From Neisseria sp. Marseille-Q6792 (GTDB taxonomy: Bacteria > Pseudomonadota > Gammaproteobacteria > Burkholderiales > Neisseriaceae): 64,000 nucleotides of DNA. The notes beneath the pieces are model-generated. The model ran no database searches. It was not told the origin of the DNA and saw nothing but the letters and a program-made list of their open reading frames with translations. How positions within the stretch are numbered: position 1 is the stretch's first letter; each line of letters starts with the position of its first letter. Location of the stretch: NCBI RefSeq assembly GCF_943181435.1, contig NZ_OW969598.1, positions 806,001-870,000 on the forward strand, given 5' to 3'. Shown here piece by piece: positions 55,628 through 64,000 of the stretch. The translations under genes and the position numbers were made by a program.

Positions 55628-57184
55628 TCATTCTTCGGAGAGTTTGGTAATCCTGACCCGTTCGATGCGCTGTCCTTCCTTCTCGACCACTTCAAACCGC
55701 CAGCCGTGAAAATCGGCAAAATCTCCGACATCGGGAATATTTTGCAGCTCTTCCATAATCAACCCTGCAACCGTATGGAAATCGGCATCTTCCTCCTGCT
55801 GCGGCAAATTAAGTTGAGGGGCAAGTTCGACATATTCTAACGAACCTTCCACCGTCAGGCTTTCGTCGGGATTTTCTTGAACGGACGGCTCTTCTTCCCG
55901 TTCGAATTCTTCAGGGAAATCGCCGGCAATGGTTTCAAGCAGGTCTTTCATGGTTGCCATACCCAATACTGCACCAAACTCGTCTACGATAAGGGCGTAA
56001 TCCGCACTGCTTTGCCTAAAGAGCTCGATTGCCCCCAGCGCAGTGGTACTGTCGGGCAATACGAGCGGTTGGCGCAATGCCGTCTGAATGTTGAGTTCCC
56101 CTGTTTCGAGCAGTTGGGCAAGCAGGTCTTTTTTATTGACATAACCCAACGGTTCGTCAACACCCGCCTTACCGACAACAAGCAGGCGGCTGTAAGGCGT
56201 ATTTTGCAGTTGGGCATACTGTTCTTCCCGGCTTTGGGAAATGTCCAGCCGCTCGATGTCGCGCCGAGGAATCATGATGCCCGGAATCGGACGCTCGGCA
56301 AGCGTTAAAACACTGCATATCATCGATTTTTCGTTTTCTTCAAAATGGGCGTCGTCTTCGGCTTCATTACCCGCTTTGGCCAGCACGCTCTCGCGTATAC
56401 CCATCATACCCAAGACATTTTCAGCAGTCCGTTTACGCCAAGAGCTGCTGATATAGTCGTTCTTACGGCTGTTCCTCTGTGAAATCTGGTTAAACAGTTC
56501 TATCAGGATGGAAAAACCGATAGCGGCATAGAGATAACCTTTAGGGATATGGAAATGGAACGCTTCTGCAATAAGACTGAAACCGATCATCAACAAAAAA
56601 CCAAGGCAAAGCATCACGACCGTAGGGTGTCTGTCGACAAATTCGGTCAAGAGTTTGCTGGCGGAAATCATTACAGCCATCGCGACGACCACCGCACCCA
56701 TCGCCACGACGATATGGTCAACCATCGCCACCGCAGTAATGACCGAATCAATGGAAAATACAGCATCCAGTATCAGGATTTGTACGACCACGCCCCAAAA
56801 CGACGCATGTTTTTTCTGGCTGTCGGCAACGGTAAAACGGTTATGCCCTTCAAGGCGTTCATGCAATTCGGTTGTGGCTTTGTACAGCAGGAAAATGCCG
56901 CCGGCAAACATAATCATGTCCTTACCGGAAACAGAAAGGCTGCCGACTTGGAACAGAGGCCGGGTCAGCGTGATGATATGTGCCATAAAGGCAAGCATGA
57001 TGGTGCGGATAACGACTGCCAACCCCAGGCCGGTAATCCGTGCACGATCCCGCTTTGCGGGTTTGACCTTATTTGCCAAAATCGCTACAAATACCAGATT
57101 GTCTATCCCAAGGACAACTTCCAAGACCAAAAGTGTGGCAAAACCTATCCAAGTATGCGGTTCTGCCAACCAACTGAAATCCAT
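55628..57184 (-). CDS. TerC-family membrane protein with CBS and CorC/HlyC domains
   Basis: A 518-residue inner-membrane protein. The N-terminal TerC domain (about residues 1-220) has seven transmembrane segments and the motif VVLGIDNLVFVAI; then a CBS pair (about 290-420, GIMIPRRDIERLD, DSTTALGAIELFRQS) and a CorC_HlyC domain end the protein. This is the YoaE/YegH type, implicated in metal ion (manganese) export. Start at 57184 (MDFSWLAEPHTW) is preferred. An AGGCAGCCTGAA word (57218-57229) and a GCTGCCTGA follow-up form a hairpin upstream, a rare non-AT dialect word in core DNA. Confidence 0.87.
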   Translation of the reverse strand: MDFSWLAEPHTWIGFATLLVLEVVLGIDNLVFVAILANKVKPAKRDRARITGLGLAVVIRTIMLAFMAHIITLTRPLFQVGSLSVSGKDMIMFAGGIFLLYKATTELHERLEGHNRFTVADSQKKHASFWGVVVQILILDAVFSIDSVITAVAMVDHIVVAMGAVVVAMAVMISASKLLTEFVDRHPTVVMLCLGFLLMIGFSLIAEAFHFHIPKGYLYAAIGFSILIELFNQISQRNSRKNDYISSSWRKRTAENVLGMMGIRESVLAKAGNEAEDDAHFEENEKSMICSVLTLAERPIPGIMIPRRDIERLDISQSREEQYAQLQNTPYSRLLVVGKAGVDEPLGYVNKKDLLAQLLETGELNIQTALRQPLVLPDSTTALGAIELFRQSSADYALIVDEFGAVLGMATMKDLLETIAGDFPEEFEREEEPSVQENPDESLTVEGSLEYVELAPQLNLPQQEEDADFHTVAGLIMEELQNIPDVGDFADFHGWRFEVVEKEGQRIERVRITKLSEE

Positions 57185-57376
57185 GATTTTTGTATTCCTT
57201 AATGTTCCAACGCAGAAAGGCAGCCTGAAACGTTCAAGCTGCCTGAACAAACTGCATACGCAAAAAACAGCAGACGGAACAGCCGCCCTGCCCGCAGTAT
57301 TTCATATATACGCATACCTTCCGTAAAAACGGGACGCACAGTTTAACATCTCATATATGCAACGGCAAAACAAGCC

Positions 57377-57405
57377 ATGCCGTCTGAATCGGATTCAGAC
57401 GGCAT
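57377..57405. terminator. Inverted DUS pair upstream of TerC gene
   Basis: ATGCCGTCTGAA (57377-57388) and TTCAGACGGCAT (57394-57405), after the stop of the pilin accessory gene. Confidence 0.75.
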
Positions 57406-57411
57406 GGGAAG

Positions 57412-58197
57412 CTACTTGGAAATAAAACCGTCTATCGGCGCATAACCTTGAGCATTTCCCTGCTCATCCATCACCACAATCCAATCTTTCTGCCTGCTGC
57501 TGGTAAAAGGCAGGTAATACCAATCTTTATCTTCAGAAATACCTGCCTGTTTCAAGATATGGGCGACCGTGGTCTTTCTTGCATAAGCCAGTTCTTTCAG
57601 GGGTTTCATCGCCTTACGTATCCTCTCCGCCTCTTGTTCGGAATAAGGCAGCCACTGATCCGGACGCATGCTCGGCTCTATGCCCTGCAACGACAACTCC
57701 AATGATTTGTTTTGCTCATCCGCATCGGAAGGTTCTTTCAGCGCAACCCGGCGGATGCCGGACAACGACAGGCTCTGCAGCCCTTCCGGTGCCTTGTGCA
57801 AATCCTCAACCACCACTTCGGCGGCGGTAACAATATTAATCCTGTCTTTTTCAAAAGCCTCTATCACAGGACGCGCCAAAGAAACGCTGTGCAAACCGTA
57901 TACCAATGCTGCAAACTGAATCATACCGATCAAAGAGAAATCAACCACGCGCTCTTTGATTTTCTTTTTCGGACTGGCCAATATCAGCGTCAACAGGGGT
58001 CCGCATACAATATCGACAGCCACCACCAGCTTATAAAGCGACAGTCCTCCCGTCAGCTCGGCATAAGGATAAGGATACCAAACCTTAAAAACCAGCAATG
58101 CCGCCAGCCCTGCAACCGATAGGCTGATTAAGAGGTGCCAGCCCGCACTTTTCAAGGCAAAACGCCATCTCGAGACTGTTTTTCCGTTTTCCATCAT
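57412..58197 (-). CDS. Type IV pilin accessory protein (TfpX/TfpZ family)
   Basis: A 261-residue membrane protein with about four transmembrane helices in the first 140 residues (WHLLISLSVAGLAALLVF; KLVVAVDIVCGPLLTLIL; LIGMIQFAALVYGL) and a soluble C-terminal part. Architecture and the motif VWYPYPYAELTGGLSLYKLVV fit TfpX/TfpZ, also called FimB, proteins that accompany type IV pilins. No pilin gene is next to it, so the partner is unknown. The protein is intact. Confidence 0.75.
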   Translation of the reverse strand: MMENGKTVSRWRFALKSAGWHLLISLSVAGLAALLVFKVWYPYPYAELTGGLSLYKLVVAVDIVCGPLLTLILASPKKKIKERVVDFSLIGMIQFAALVYGLHSVSLARPVIEAFEKDRINIVTAAEVVVEDLHKAPEGLQSLSLSGIRRVALKEPSDADEQNKSLELSLQGIEPSMRPDQWLPYSEQEAERIRKAMKPLKELAYARKTTVAHILKQAGISEDKDWYYLPFTSSRQKDWIVVMDEQGNAQGYAPIDGFISK

Positions 58198-58269
58198 ATC
58201 TTAATTCAAATCAAAAATAACCGTAAAAACAGGGCGCATTGTACAACAGATAAAGACTGCTTAAAATGC

Positions 58270-58303
58270 GGCACCGTCTGAAAACCTGCCGTTCAGACGG
58301 CAT
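58270..58303. terminator. Inverted DUS-like pair
   Basis: CACCGTCTGAA (about 58270) and TTCAGACGGCAT (to about 58303), between gabD end and the pilin accessory gene. Confidence 0.6.
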
Positions 58304-58306
58304 CCT

Positions 58307-59740
58307 TCACCCGACATCAATGCACAAATACTTCAATTCCAGATATTCGTCCGCACCGTATTTGCTGCCTTCACGTCCCAAACCGCTGCGTTTCACGCCG
58401 CCGAAGGGTGCCGCCTCATTGCTGATTAAGCCCGTATTGATGCCGACCATGCCGTATTCCAAGGCTTCGCCGACACGCCATTGACGGGCGGTGTCGGAGG
58501 TGAAAAGGTAAGCTGCCAAACCGTATTCCGTATTGTTCGCAGCCTCGATAACTTCGGCTTCGGTTTCAAAACGGAACACCGGACACAAAGGCCCGAAGGT
58601 TTCCTCGCGAGCTACCGCCATTTGCGCCGTAACTCCGCTTAAGACAGTCGGCTCAAAAAACGTTCCGCCCAAGGCACTGCGTTTGCCGCCGGTCAGGCAG
58701 CTTGCGCCTTTAGCGAGCGCGTCAGCAATGTGCTGCTCGACTTTTTCCACCGCTTTTTCCTCAATCAGCGGCCCTTGGTTCACGCCTTCATCCAAGCCGT
58801 TGCCCAATTTGAGCTCGGCTACTTTTTCACTCAATTTGCGGCAAAATTCGTCGTAAATGCCGGATTGAGCGTAAACGCGGTTGGTGCAGACGCAGGTCTG
58901 ACCGCTGTTGCGGAACTTGCTGGCGAGCGCACCTTCGACGGCTTTGTCCAAATCGGCATCGTCAAACACGATAAACGGCGCGTTGCCGCCCAGTTCCAAA
59001 CTGAGTTTTTTAATGTCCGCCGCGCTGTCGGCAAAAATTTTCGCACCGACTTCGGTTGAGCCGGTAAAGCTGATTTTGCGTACAGTCGGGTTCGTAGCAA
59101 ATTCATGGCTGATTTCCGAAGCACTGCCGCTGACAACAGGCAACAAATCCTGCGGTACGCCCGCTTCATAAGCCAGCACGGCCAACGCATACGCACTCAA
59201 AGGTGTGAGCGATGCAGGTTTGACAATCATCGCACAGCCCACCGCCAAAGCAGGTGCAGCCTTACGTGCAATCATCGCAGATGGGAAGTTCCACGGTGTA
59301 ATCGCCGCAGTAACACCGATAGGCTGTTTCAACACAACCAGTTTTTGCGACGCTTTCACACTCGTCAACACATCGCCGTCAATCCGCCGCGCCTCTTCCG
59401 CAAACCAGCGCACAAACGAAGCCGCATAATCAATTTCGCCGCGCGCCTCGGTCAGGCTTTTGCCCTGCTCCATCGTCATCAGGCGCGCCAGCTCTTCTTT
59501 GTTTTCCTTTATCAGAAAATACCAACGCCACAACACATCGGCGCGTTCCAACGCGGTTTTTGCCGCCCATAATTTTTGCGCTGCAGCTGCCTTTTGAATC
59601 AACAACTTGAGGCCGTCTGAACGGGTTGTGCGGACAAACGCCAAAGTCTCGCCCGTTGCTGGATTATCGACTTTGATGCCGTCTGAAACCGGGGAAAAGG
59701 AAATATCGGGATGCTTGATTAATTGGTAATATTCGTTCAT
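58307..59740 (-). CDS. gabD: NAD(P)-dependent succinate-semialdehyde dehydrogenase
   Basis: A 477-residue aldehyde dehydrogenase. The Glu and Cys catalytic regions are LELGGNAPFIVF and NSGQTCVCTNRVYAQ; ITPWNFPSAMIARKAAPALAVG and FTGSTEVGAKIF form the NAD site. It most resembles GabD-type succinate-semialdehyde dehydrogenase, oxidising the semialdehyde to succinate in GABA or arginine catabolism. The start at 59740 follows GGAGGACAC, a strong ribosome site, so the longer frame to 59776 is unlikely. No gabT-like partner is next to it. Confidence 0.87.
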   Translation of the reverse strand: MNEYYQLIKHPDISFSPVSDGIKVDNPATGETLAFVRTTRSDGLKLLIQKAAAAQKLWAAKTALERADVLWRWYFLIKENKEELARLMTMEQGKSLTEARGEIDYAASFVRWFAEEARRIDGDVLTSVKASQKLVVLKQPIGVTAAITPWNFPSAMIARKAAPALAVGCAMIVKPASLTPLSAYALAVLAYEAGVPQDLLPVVSGSASEISHEFATNPTVRKISFTGSTEVGAKIFADSAADIKKLSLELGGNAPFIVFDDADLDKAVEGALASKFRNSGQTCVCTNRVYAQSGIYDEFCRKLSEKVAELKLGNGLDEGVNQGPLIEEKAVEKVEQHIADALAKGASCLTGGKRSALGGTFFEPTVLSGVTAQMAVAREETFGPLCPVFRFETEAEVIEAANNTEYGLAAYLFTSDTARQWRVGEALEYGMVGINTGLISNEAAPFGGVKRSGLGREGSKYGADEYLELKYLCIDVG

Positions 59741-60072
59741 TTCGTGTCCTCCAGTATGCGGAATAACCGCTTTCAAATGCCGTCAATCTCGCGGACATTA
59801 TCATCTTCATATTCCAAAACTGCAAACCCTTCCGATGCCGTCTGAAGCATCCGACCGGGCAGCGCAACATCCGGTCGGTGTCTGAATATGGCGCGGGCGC
59901 AATCCCTGTCGTTTAAGAAAAATACTTTTTATACGATAGTAATCTTTAGAAAGAAAAGTAATGCAGCCCTTTGATGGGGTGCAATATATAAGGAGCAAAG
60001 ATTGCAGTTACAAGGTGTGGTAGAGTATGGTAAAAATCGAAACATTACAGTCAAAATTACGGAGATCAAATA
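59741..60072. other. Gap between gabD and the orphan CdiI gene
   Basis: 332 bases between divergent starts. It contains an uptake sequence (about 59836) and AT-rich DNA from 59900 on that should hold the promoter of the immunity gene. No toxin remnant is recognisable here. Confidence 0.5.
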
Positions 60073-60567
60073 ATGATTTTTAAACAGGATCAAAATTATT
60101 GGGCAGTTTTTGATGCTAATAAAGAAGCTCTGATTGTTCAAACATGTTCAGGTTTGGGGTTAACGGCAATAGACCACCTATATCCCCCCCATATCCTGCC
60201 ATTGGATACCGACAATGAAACTTTAGGCACGACGGTCTTGCAAGCGTTGGCAAACAGCAGGACTTTCGTTTATGACAGTCCAGAAGACCAAGATTTTTTT
60301 GATACCGAAAAATTTCGGCAACGCTATGAGGATTGGGTTGCCAAGCTATGCGGGAACTTGGGCTATAAAACCAGACGCGCCCTATTTAAAAACATGATGA
60401 GCGTGGATATTTGGCTGCACAACGGCCGCCTGAAAATCAGCCCGAGCCGCCATGTCAAGCTGGAAGCGTGGGATGCCATTGATGCAGACGATGTAATTTT
60501 ATCATTGGATAACAGCCCTGAAGAAATCGGAGCAGGTTTAAAGTTGGCATTGAGCCGCTGCCGATAG
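60073..60567 (+). CDS. Orphan CdiI-type (DUF1436) contact-dependent inhibition immunity protein
   Basis: A 164-residue soluble protein. YEDWVAKLCGNLGYKTRRALFKNM, then DIWLHNGRLKISPSRHVKLEAW, and SPEEIGAGLKLALSRCR match the DUF1436/CdiI family of immunity proteins (from memory of the pattern KTRxxLFKNM ... I.P..H.KLEAW ... LA.SRC). No toxin gene or tpsA cassette lies beside it; the neighbours are gabD and a lysozyme inhibitor. It therefore looks like an orphan immunity gene. A run of seven C lies in its coding sequence (60184-60190). Confidence 0.72.
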   Translation: MIFKQDQNYWAVFDANKEALIVQTCSGLGLTAIDHLYPPHILPLDTDNETLGTTVLQALANSRTFVYDSPEDQDFFDTEKFRQRYEDWVAKLCGNLGYKTRRALFKNMMSVDIWLHNGRLKISPSRHVKLEAWDAIDADDVILSLDNSPEEIGAGLKLALSRCR

Positions 60568-60655
60568 AATAAACCCGGAACAAAACGAAAAACAATCCGC
60601 CCCACCCGAAAACCGCCCGAAAAATCCGGACGGCGGTTCAAACAGGCTGCCCCGT

Positions 60656-61036
60656 TTAACGGATACGACAGGAGGTTTCAACAACATTGCCGTACGCATC
60701 TGCAAAGCCGAAAAAGGCTTCGCCACCTTTCTGATGCCACTCGGCCCCATGTCCGAACAGACCGTTTTCTGCAGTATAACGTTCACCTGATGCAGCAACG
60801 GCGGAAGACAAAACAGCACGTTTGTCATCCAAACGTAATTCAACCTTTCCGCTGCCTAGCTGACGGACATGTACGGACAAACCGTTCTCACATGAGAATA
60901 CCCCATCTGAAATCTGAGTAACCGTATGTTGAACAGGCTGCATAGAATCGTATCTGCCATGATGATGAAGTTCAGGCGCGGCACAAGCAGCAAGAAGTAA
61001 AACCGATACGGCCGGTGTAAAGAATTTGATATTCAT
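60656..61036 (-). CDS. sliC: C-type lysozyme inhibitor lipoprotein (MliC/SliC-like)
   Basis: A 126-residue lipoprotein (lipobox LLAAC at residues 14-18). The mature part fits the MliC fold: FSCENGLSVHVRQL, VELRLDDKRAVLSSAVAASGERY, AEWHQKGGEAFFGFADAYG, with the terminal Cys in ETSCRIR pairing with FSC. Such proteins bind and inhibit host c-type lysozyme; I recall a gonococcal homologue named SliC. The start at 61036 has a good AAGGAG-type environment (AGGAGTTTTC before the ATG on the minus strand). Confidence 0.72.
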   Translation of the reverse strand: MNIKFFTPAVSVLLLAACAAPELHHHGRYDSMQPVQHTVTQISDGVFSCENGLSVHVRQLGSGKVELRLDDKRAVLSSAVAASGERYTAENGLFGHGAEWHQKGGEAFFGFADAYGNVVETSCRIR

Positions 61037-61528
61037 GAAAACTCCTCAATAAGAAACAAAATATAAATTACCGCCCTGATTCCTTACCGACGGCTGCACC
61101 ATACTATAAACAGATTCTCTTCTAAACAAGCCGGATAACCCGAATTTACCCAAAGTCCATGAATATACAGATTATATAATCCATCTTTAACATTCTGATA
61201 TTACCATTCTGTCTGCCTATGCCTTCCGAATACGCAATCCCCCTCCCGTCACTCCGGCATAAATGTAAAATTCCCTCAAATAGCAGGTAAAAACTATTAT
61301 CACAGTGTCAACTTGCGTTAAAATTACCCACACTGTTCAGTGCTTTTGCACATATTTTCCCATTCCGTTTTTACGCGAAGGTAAGAATATATGCTCTGCT
61401 AAACCCACTGTCTCAGCCACTTTATCAATCAGTCAAACTCCGGTTTGTGTCGGCATCGGATTACGGGTAGACAACCGTTACCTGTCCGCTCCGACATATC
61501 CCGACAGTATGAGATAAGGATTAATTCC
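61037..61528. other. Gap upstream of cstA
   Basis: 492 bases with the divergent promoters of the lysozyme inhibitor and cstA genes. No riboswitch, tRNA or repeat stands out. The long distance suggests a long cstA leader or regulatory region. Confidence 0.45.
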
Positions 61529-63610
61529 ATGAAATCACTCAAAACGTTCCTCATTTGGGGTATTGTGGTTTTGGTCGGCGTAGCGTCCTTTACCACTTTA
61601 GCCCTCAGTCGGGGCGAGCAGGTCAGCGCGGTATGGATGGTTACCGCCGCCGTATCGGTGTACTGCATCGCTTACCGTTTTTACAGTCTCTACATCGCCA
61701 AATATGTGATGCAGCTTGATCCGAACCGCCTCACGCCCGCCGAGCGGCACAATGACGGTTTGGACTATGTGCCGACACACAAAGGCGTATTGTTCGGACA
61801 CCACTTTGCCGCGATTGCAGGCGCAGGCCCCTTGGTCGGCCCTGTACTGGCTGCGCAAATGGGTTACCTGCCGGGTACGCTGTGGATTATCTTCGGCGTA
61901 GTGTTCGCCGGTGCGGTACAAGACATGATGGTTTTATTCGTCTCCATGCGCCGCGACGGTAAGTCTTTGGGTGATATCGTCAAACAAGAACTCGGCACCG
62001 TGCCGGGTGTGATTGCGTCCATCGGTATTTTGATGATTATGGTCATCATCATGGCGGTGTTGGCGCTGATTGTGGTGAAAGCACTGGTTCACAGCCCTTG
62101 GGGTACGTTTACCATTGCAGCAACTATGCCGATTGCGCTGTTTATGGGTATTTACACCCGCTATATCCGTCCGGGCAAAATCGGCGAGATTTCCATCGTC
62201 GGCTTTATCCTGCTGATGCTGGCCGTAATTTACGGCGACAATGTGGCGCAAAGCTCCATCGGTCACTGGTTTGACCTTGACGGCATCCAGCTCACCTGGG
62301 CGATTATGATTTACGGTTTCGTGGCTTCCGTATTGCCGGTATGGCTGCTGCTGACTCCGCGCGACTATCTCTCTACCTTCCTGAAAATCGGTACGATTGT
62401 CGCACTCGCCATCGGTATCCTCATCGTAGGTCCTGCGCTGCAAATGCCTGCCGTAACCCACTTTATCGACGGTTCCGGCCCTGTATTCTCAGGCGCATTG
62501 TTCCCATTCTTGTTCATTACCATCGCCTGCGGTGCGGTTTCGGGCTTCCACGCGCTGATTTCCTCCGGCACTACGCCGAAAATGCTGGAAAACGAAACCC
62601 ACGTCCGCATGATCGGTTACGGCGGTATGTTGATGGAAAGTTTCGTAGCCATTATGGCACTTGCCGCTGCCGCATCGCTCGATCCCGGCGTGTACTTCGC
62701 CATGAACAGCCCAGCCGCCCTGATCGGTACGGATGCTAATACCGCCGCCGAAGTGATTACCACCAAGCTGCAATTTCCTGTCGATGCGGCAACCCTGTTG
62801 CACACCGCTAAGGAAGTGGGCGAAAACACCATCCTTTCCCGTGCAGGCGGTGCACCTACCCTCGCAGTCGGTATGGCGCACATTATGAGCCGCCTGATTC
62901 CGGGCGAAGCCATGATGGCGTTCTGGTATCACTTCGCCCTGTTGTTTGAAGCCTTGTTCATCCTGACCGCCGTCGATGCCGGTACGCGCGTCGCACGTTT
63001 TATGATTCAAGACTTGGGCAGCATCTTCTACAAACCTTTCGGCAACACCGACTCCATCCCCGCCAACCTGATTGCGACCTTCTTCGCCGTGGCATTGTGG
63101 GGCTACTTCCTCTACACCGGCGTAACCGACCCGCTGGGCGGCATCAACTCGCTCTGGCCTTTGTTCGGCATCGCCAACCAAATGCTGGCGGGCGTAGCCT
63201 TGATTATGTGCGCCGTGGTGCTGATTAAGATGAAACGCGACCGTTATGTTTGGGTGGCACTCGTTCCCGCCGTCGGCGTACTGTTTGTAACCTGTTACGC
63301 CGGTCTGCAAAAACTGTTCCACAGCGACCCGCGCGTCAGCTTCCTCGCTCATGCCGGCAAATACAGCGACGCATTGGCTAAAAACGAAGTCCTTGCACCC
63401 GCTAAAGACATCGGCGAAATGGCGCAAATCATCTTCAACGACCAAATTAATGCCGGTCTGACCATCCTCTTCTTGTCGGTTGTCGTGATTGTCGCCGCGT
63501 ACGGTTTGCGTACCGCCCTCAAAGCACGCAAAGTCGGCTGGCCGACCGCCAAAGAAATCCCGGCGGTGTACCGCGACGGCAAACAGCCGGAGGCACAAAG
63601 TGAAGCATAA
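61529..63610 (+). CDS. cstA: Carbon starvation protein A, peptide/pyruvate transporter
   Basis: A 693-residue inner-membrane protein with about 16-18 transmembrane helices. CstA proteins import peptides or pyruvate under carbon starvation. Family motifs are AAIAGAGPLVGPVLAAQMGYLPG near residue 90, GFHALISSGTTPKML and AFWYHFALLFEALFILTAVDAGTR. Start at 61529 (MKSLKTFLIWG) follows AAGGATTAATTCC; the longer frame to 61445 lacks a transmembrane start. The small YbdD-type gene overlaps its end. Confidence 0.95.
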   Translation: MKSLKTFLIWGIVVLVGVASFTTLALSRGEQVSAVWMVTAAVSVYCIAYRFYSLYIAKYVMQLDPNRLTPAERHNDGLDYVPTHKGVLFGHHFAAIAGAGPLVGPVLAAQMGYLPGTLWIIFGVVFAGAVQDMMVLFVSMRRDGKSLGDIVKQELGTVPGVIASIGILMIMVIIMAVLALIVVKALVHSPWGTFTIAATMPIALFMGIYTRYIRPGKIGEISIVGFILLMLAVIYGDNVAQSSIGHWFDLDGIQLTWAIMIYGFVASVLPVWLLLTPRDYLSTFLKIGTIVALAIGILIVGPALQMPAVTHFIDGSGPVFSGALFPFLFITIACGAVSGFHALISSGTTPKMLENETHVRMIGYGGMLMESFVAIMALAAAASLDPGVYFAMNSPAALIGTDANTAAEVITTKLQFPVDAATLLHTAKEVGENTILSRAGGAPTLAVGMAHIMSRLIPGEAMMAFWYHFALLFEALFILTAVDAGTRVARFMIQDLGSIFYKPFGNTDSIPANLIATFFAVALWGYFLYTGVTDPLGGINSLWPLFGIANQMLAGVALIMCAVVLIKMKRDRYVWVALVPAVGVLFVTCYAGLQKLFHSDPRVSFLAHAGKYSDALAKNEVLAPAKDIGEMAQIIFNDQINAGLTILFLSVVVIVAAYGLRTALKARKVGWPTAKEIPAVYRDGKQPEAQSEA

Positions 63611-63794
63611 GCTCGCGTCTTGGTGGAAAACCATCAAGCTGACGGCAAACTTGATGGCAGGCGTGCCCGATTATGAAAACTACGTTGCACAACAACGCAA
63701 ACATAATCCCAACGCCCCCGTGATGACCAAGCTGCAATTTCAAGACTACTGCCGCAAGCGCCGCTGCGGCGCAAACGGCGGACGCTGCTGTTAA
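63600..63794 (+). CDS. YbdD/YjiX-family small protein
   Basis: A 64-residue protein read from GTG at 63600, overlapping the end of cstA by 11 bases. Features are a basic N-terminus (KHKLASWWKTIKL), MAGVPDYENYVAQQRKHNPN and a Cys-rich end (RRCGANGGRCC). This is the YbdD/YjiX family encoded next to cstA (and btsT) in proteobacteria, required for transporter activity in E. coli. Start codon choice rests on the position of the family start. Confidence 0.85.
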   Translation: MKHKLASWWKTIKLTANLMAGVPDYENYVAQQRKHNPNAPVMTKLQFQDYCRKRRCGANGGRCC

Positions 63795-63809
63795 GCCTGC
63801 TTGAAACAA

Positions 63810-63839
63810 ATGCCGTCTGAACGCCACTTCAGACGGCAT
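63810..63839 (+). terminator. Inverted DUS pair after cstA operon
   Basis: ATGCCGTCTGAA (63810-63821) and TTCAGACGGCAT (63828-63839). The rest of the window (63840-64000) has no gene I can support. Confidence 0.8.
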
Positions 63840-64000
63840 TTTATGCTGAAATCCAGCCCCGCAAGCCAAACGATCGCCATATCGGGCAGGTTCGTCCGTC
63901 GGCAAACCGTGTTTTCTCCGCACAAAAATAACCATACGGCACAGTCAGTGTGTTGCCCCTTTCCGCCCCTCTGTTGCCGCCGCCCCGAAAGGCGGATTTG

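Noticed and set aside
60184..60190. Run of seven C in the orphan immunity gene as phase-variation switch
   Set aside because: The run is short for neisserial phase variation, and it codes normally for Pro-Pro-His.

Overview
The window is chromosomal DNA of a Neisseria, most like N. meningitidis. AT-type DNA uptake sequences (ATGCCGTCTGAA), often as inverted pairs acting as terminators, stand between most core genes. Two Correia repeats, an IS1106-like pair, an IS1016-like element and a two-partner secretion (TPS) locus fit the same assignment. N. lactamica or a close relative cannot be excluded from sequence alone.

Layout: (1) 1-9.6 kb is core: hisS end, yfgM-like, der, rdgC, a MORN-like secreted protein, dcd, a SIMPL protein, a GT4 glycosyltransferase, a PhoH ATPase and pcnB. 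(2) 9.7-29.0 kb is a TPS/contact-dependent inhibition island between two inverted IS5-family copies. It holds tpsB, the 2502-residue tpsA with a lipase-like C-terminal toxin, two paralogous lipoproteins that look like immunity proteins, a displaced toxin-tail fragment, two silent tpsA 3' cassettes with different toxin ends (papain-like protease; restriction-endonuclease-like) each followed by an immunity gene, and a truncated second tpsA 5' end. (3) 29.0-34.3 kb is a foreign, decayed stretch: a frameshifted metallophosphoesterase, a repeat-containing hypothetical gene split by an amber codon, and an AT-rich three-gene tyrosine-recombinase element broken by an IS1016-like copy. The first part carries Kingella-type uptake words. 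(4) 34.4-64 kb is core again: ssb, an MFS transporter, a lytic transglycosylase, an XRE regulator, a factor H-binding-protein-like lipoprotein beside a Slam transporter, ppx, a solitary HUH replication gene, trpS, clpB, alaA-like aminotransferase, a tautomerase, NAD-glutamate dehydrogenase, gph, recX, an acyl-CoA thioesterase, nlpD, surE, a TerC/CBS protein, a TfpX/TfpZ-type pilin accessory protein, gabD, an orphan CdiI-type immunity gene, a lysozyme-inhibitor lipoprotein, and cstA with its small partner.

How the genes work together: TpsB should export TpsA; the silent cassettes share near-identical blocks with each other and homologous repeats with tpsA, so recombination could swap the toxin tip, while the retained immunity genes (including the distant orphan at 60.07 kb) protect against older or sibling toxins. 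Immunity lipoproteins pair with the lipase-like toxin, which suggests an envelope target; soluble immunity proteins pair with the protease and nuclease-like toxins, which suggests cytoplasmic targets. In the right half, the Slam gene and its adjacent surface lipoprotein probably form an export pair.
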